DNA of 64,000 bases, from NCBI RefSeq assembly GCF_014282275.1, contig NZ_VFIA01000006.1:1-64000 (forward strand). Reading direction: 5' to 3'. How positions within the stretch are numbered: position 1 is the first letter of the stretch; the number at the start of each line of letters is the position of its first letter. A program made the position numbers and the translations under genes. A model generated the notes under the pieces. It was not told where the DNA came from. It saw only the letters and a list, made by a program, of their open reading frames with translations, and searched no databases. Positions 63,372 to 64,000 of the stretch are shown here, piece after piece. The stretch comes from Spirosoma utsteinense (GTDB lineage Bacteria; Bacteroidota; Bacteroidia; Cytophagales; Spirosomataceae).

Positions 63372-63495
63372 GTATGATGTAGGGTATAGGCTATAGTCAC
63401 GTCTGGTCTATAGCATAAACCTGAAATCATCCATCAAAAAATCGACTGCCCGTTGAAAGACTACGGCAGAGTAAGATCAAAAATCTGAAGAAATC

Positions 63496-63963
63496 ATGAG
63501 AAAGGCGAAACCGCCCAAGCGTTACGTGTTGCCCGATCCTAAATACAAGGAGGTCCTCGTAACCAAATTTGTAAACAACCTGATGTACGAAGGCAAGAAA
63601 AGCTTGGCGTACTCAATCTTCTACGATGCACTCGATGTCGTTGCCAAGCGCACCAGCGAGAGTGGTCTGGATACGTGGAAAAAAGCGTTGAACAACGTTA
63701 TGCCCACAGTTGAAGTAAAAAGCCGTCGTGTCGGTGGAGCTACCTTTCAGGTGCCAACCGAAGTACGGGCAGACCGGAAGGTCGCGGTAGGCATGAAATG
63801 GCTTATCCGGTACGCTCGTTCACGGGGTGAGAAAACTATGGTAGACCGGCTAGCTGCTGAAATCGTGGCTGCTGCAAAGGGCGAAGGCTCGGCAGTGAAA
63901 AAGAAGGACGATACGCACCGTATGGCAGAAGCCAACAAGGCGTTCTCGCACTTCCGGTTCTAA
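63496..63963 (+). CDS. rpsG: Ribosomal protein S7
   Basis: 155 residues. [39 protein letters not shown] is the S7 opening, and [13 protein letters not shown] the usual C-terminus. It nucleates the 30S head. The window ends 37 bases later, where the elongation factor G gene would be expected. A weak GACCAC/GTGGTC hairpin lies in that tail. Confidence 0.98.
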   Translation: MRKAKPPKRYVLPDPKYKEVLVTKFVNNLMYEGKKSLAYSIFYDALDVVAKRTSESGLDTWKKALNNVMPTVEVKSRRVGGATFQVPTEVRADRKVAVGMKWLIRYARSRGEKTMVDRLAAEIVAAAKGEGSAVKKKDDTHRMAEANKAFSHFRF

Positions 63964-64000
63964 ACCAACCAATACCGACCACAGTCCCGGTGGTCACCAA

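Overview
The window looks like chromosomal DNA of a Cytophagales bacterium (phylum Bacteroidota), most likely Spirosoma or a close relative. The grounds are a moderately high GC content, promoters of the Bacteroidota type (TTG, about 19 bases, then TAnnTTTG), the type IX secretion genes porU and porV, the gliding lipoprotein gene gldH, DUF4293 and DUF3467 proteins, and the gene order tRNA-Tyr, tRNA-Gly, tRNA-Thr, tuf, tRNA-Trp, secE, nusG, rplKAJL, rpoBC, then rpsL and rpsG. The genus is inferred from overall protein character, not from a database search.

Layout. 1-11 kb is accessory in character: the edge of a possible transposase gene, a secreted S8-type protease with a type IX sorting tail, a multi-PAS histidine kinase, a Na/Pi-type transporter, a choice-of-anchor I lipoprotein, two gene-poor stretches and a truncated TerC-like gene. 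11-25 kb holds tRNA-Gly(CCC), an OPT transporter, a SprT-like/porU/porV cluster, a non-catalytic M16 protein, plsY, an M20 peptidase, a proline-rich DUF1207-like protein and purB. 25-33.5 kb is mostly minus strand: proC, a TlpA-like thioredoxin, gatB, crtB, crtI, an ECF sigma factor and a KdsD-type isomerase. 33.6-38.5 kb has recQ, purD and ricT. 38.6-42.2 kb is a minus-strand BlaI/BlaR1-type regulatory cassette. 42.3-48.3 kb has gldH, a PAP2 phosphatase, DUF4293, mnmD, a thioredoxin, an M13 protease and a small lipoprotein. 48.5-64 kb is the translation and transcription core.

How the genes work together. PorU (sortase) and PorV (shuttle) are type IX secretion components, and the S8 protease at the left edge carries the kind of C-terminal domain they process. 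The crt genes lie directly downstream of a sigma factor, which suggests regulated carotenoid synthesis. The BlaI repressor, an M56 receptor, a receptor-like protein lacking the protease domain, and a small secreted protein form one cassette. All three non-repressor products carry what looks like the same TonB-plug-like module. A clean palindrome between blaI and gldH is the probable operator.

The most unusual points are the plug-module BlaR1 cassette with its partial receptor duplication, an S8 protease with Glu where the catalytic His is expected, a tRNA-Gly-derived fragment inside nested inverted repeats, and a cluster of TGTGGA repeats upstream of the sigma factor gene. I saw no CRISPR array, no prophage and no complete insertion sequence. 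All family assignments were made by reading the sequence; no search was run.
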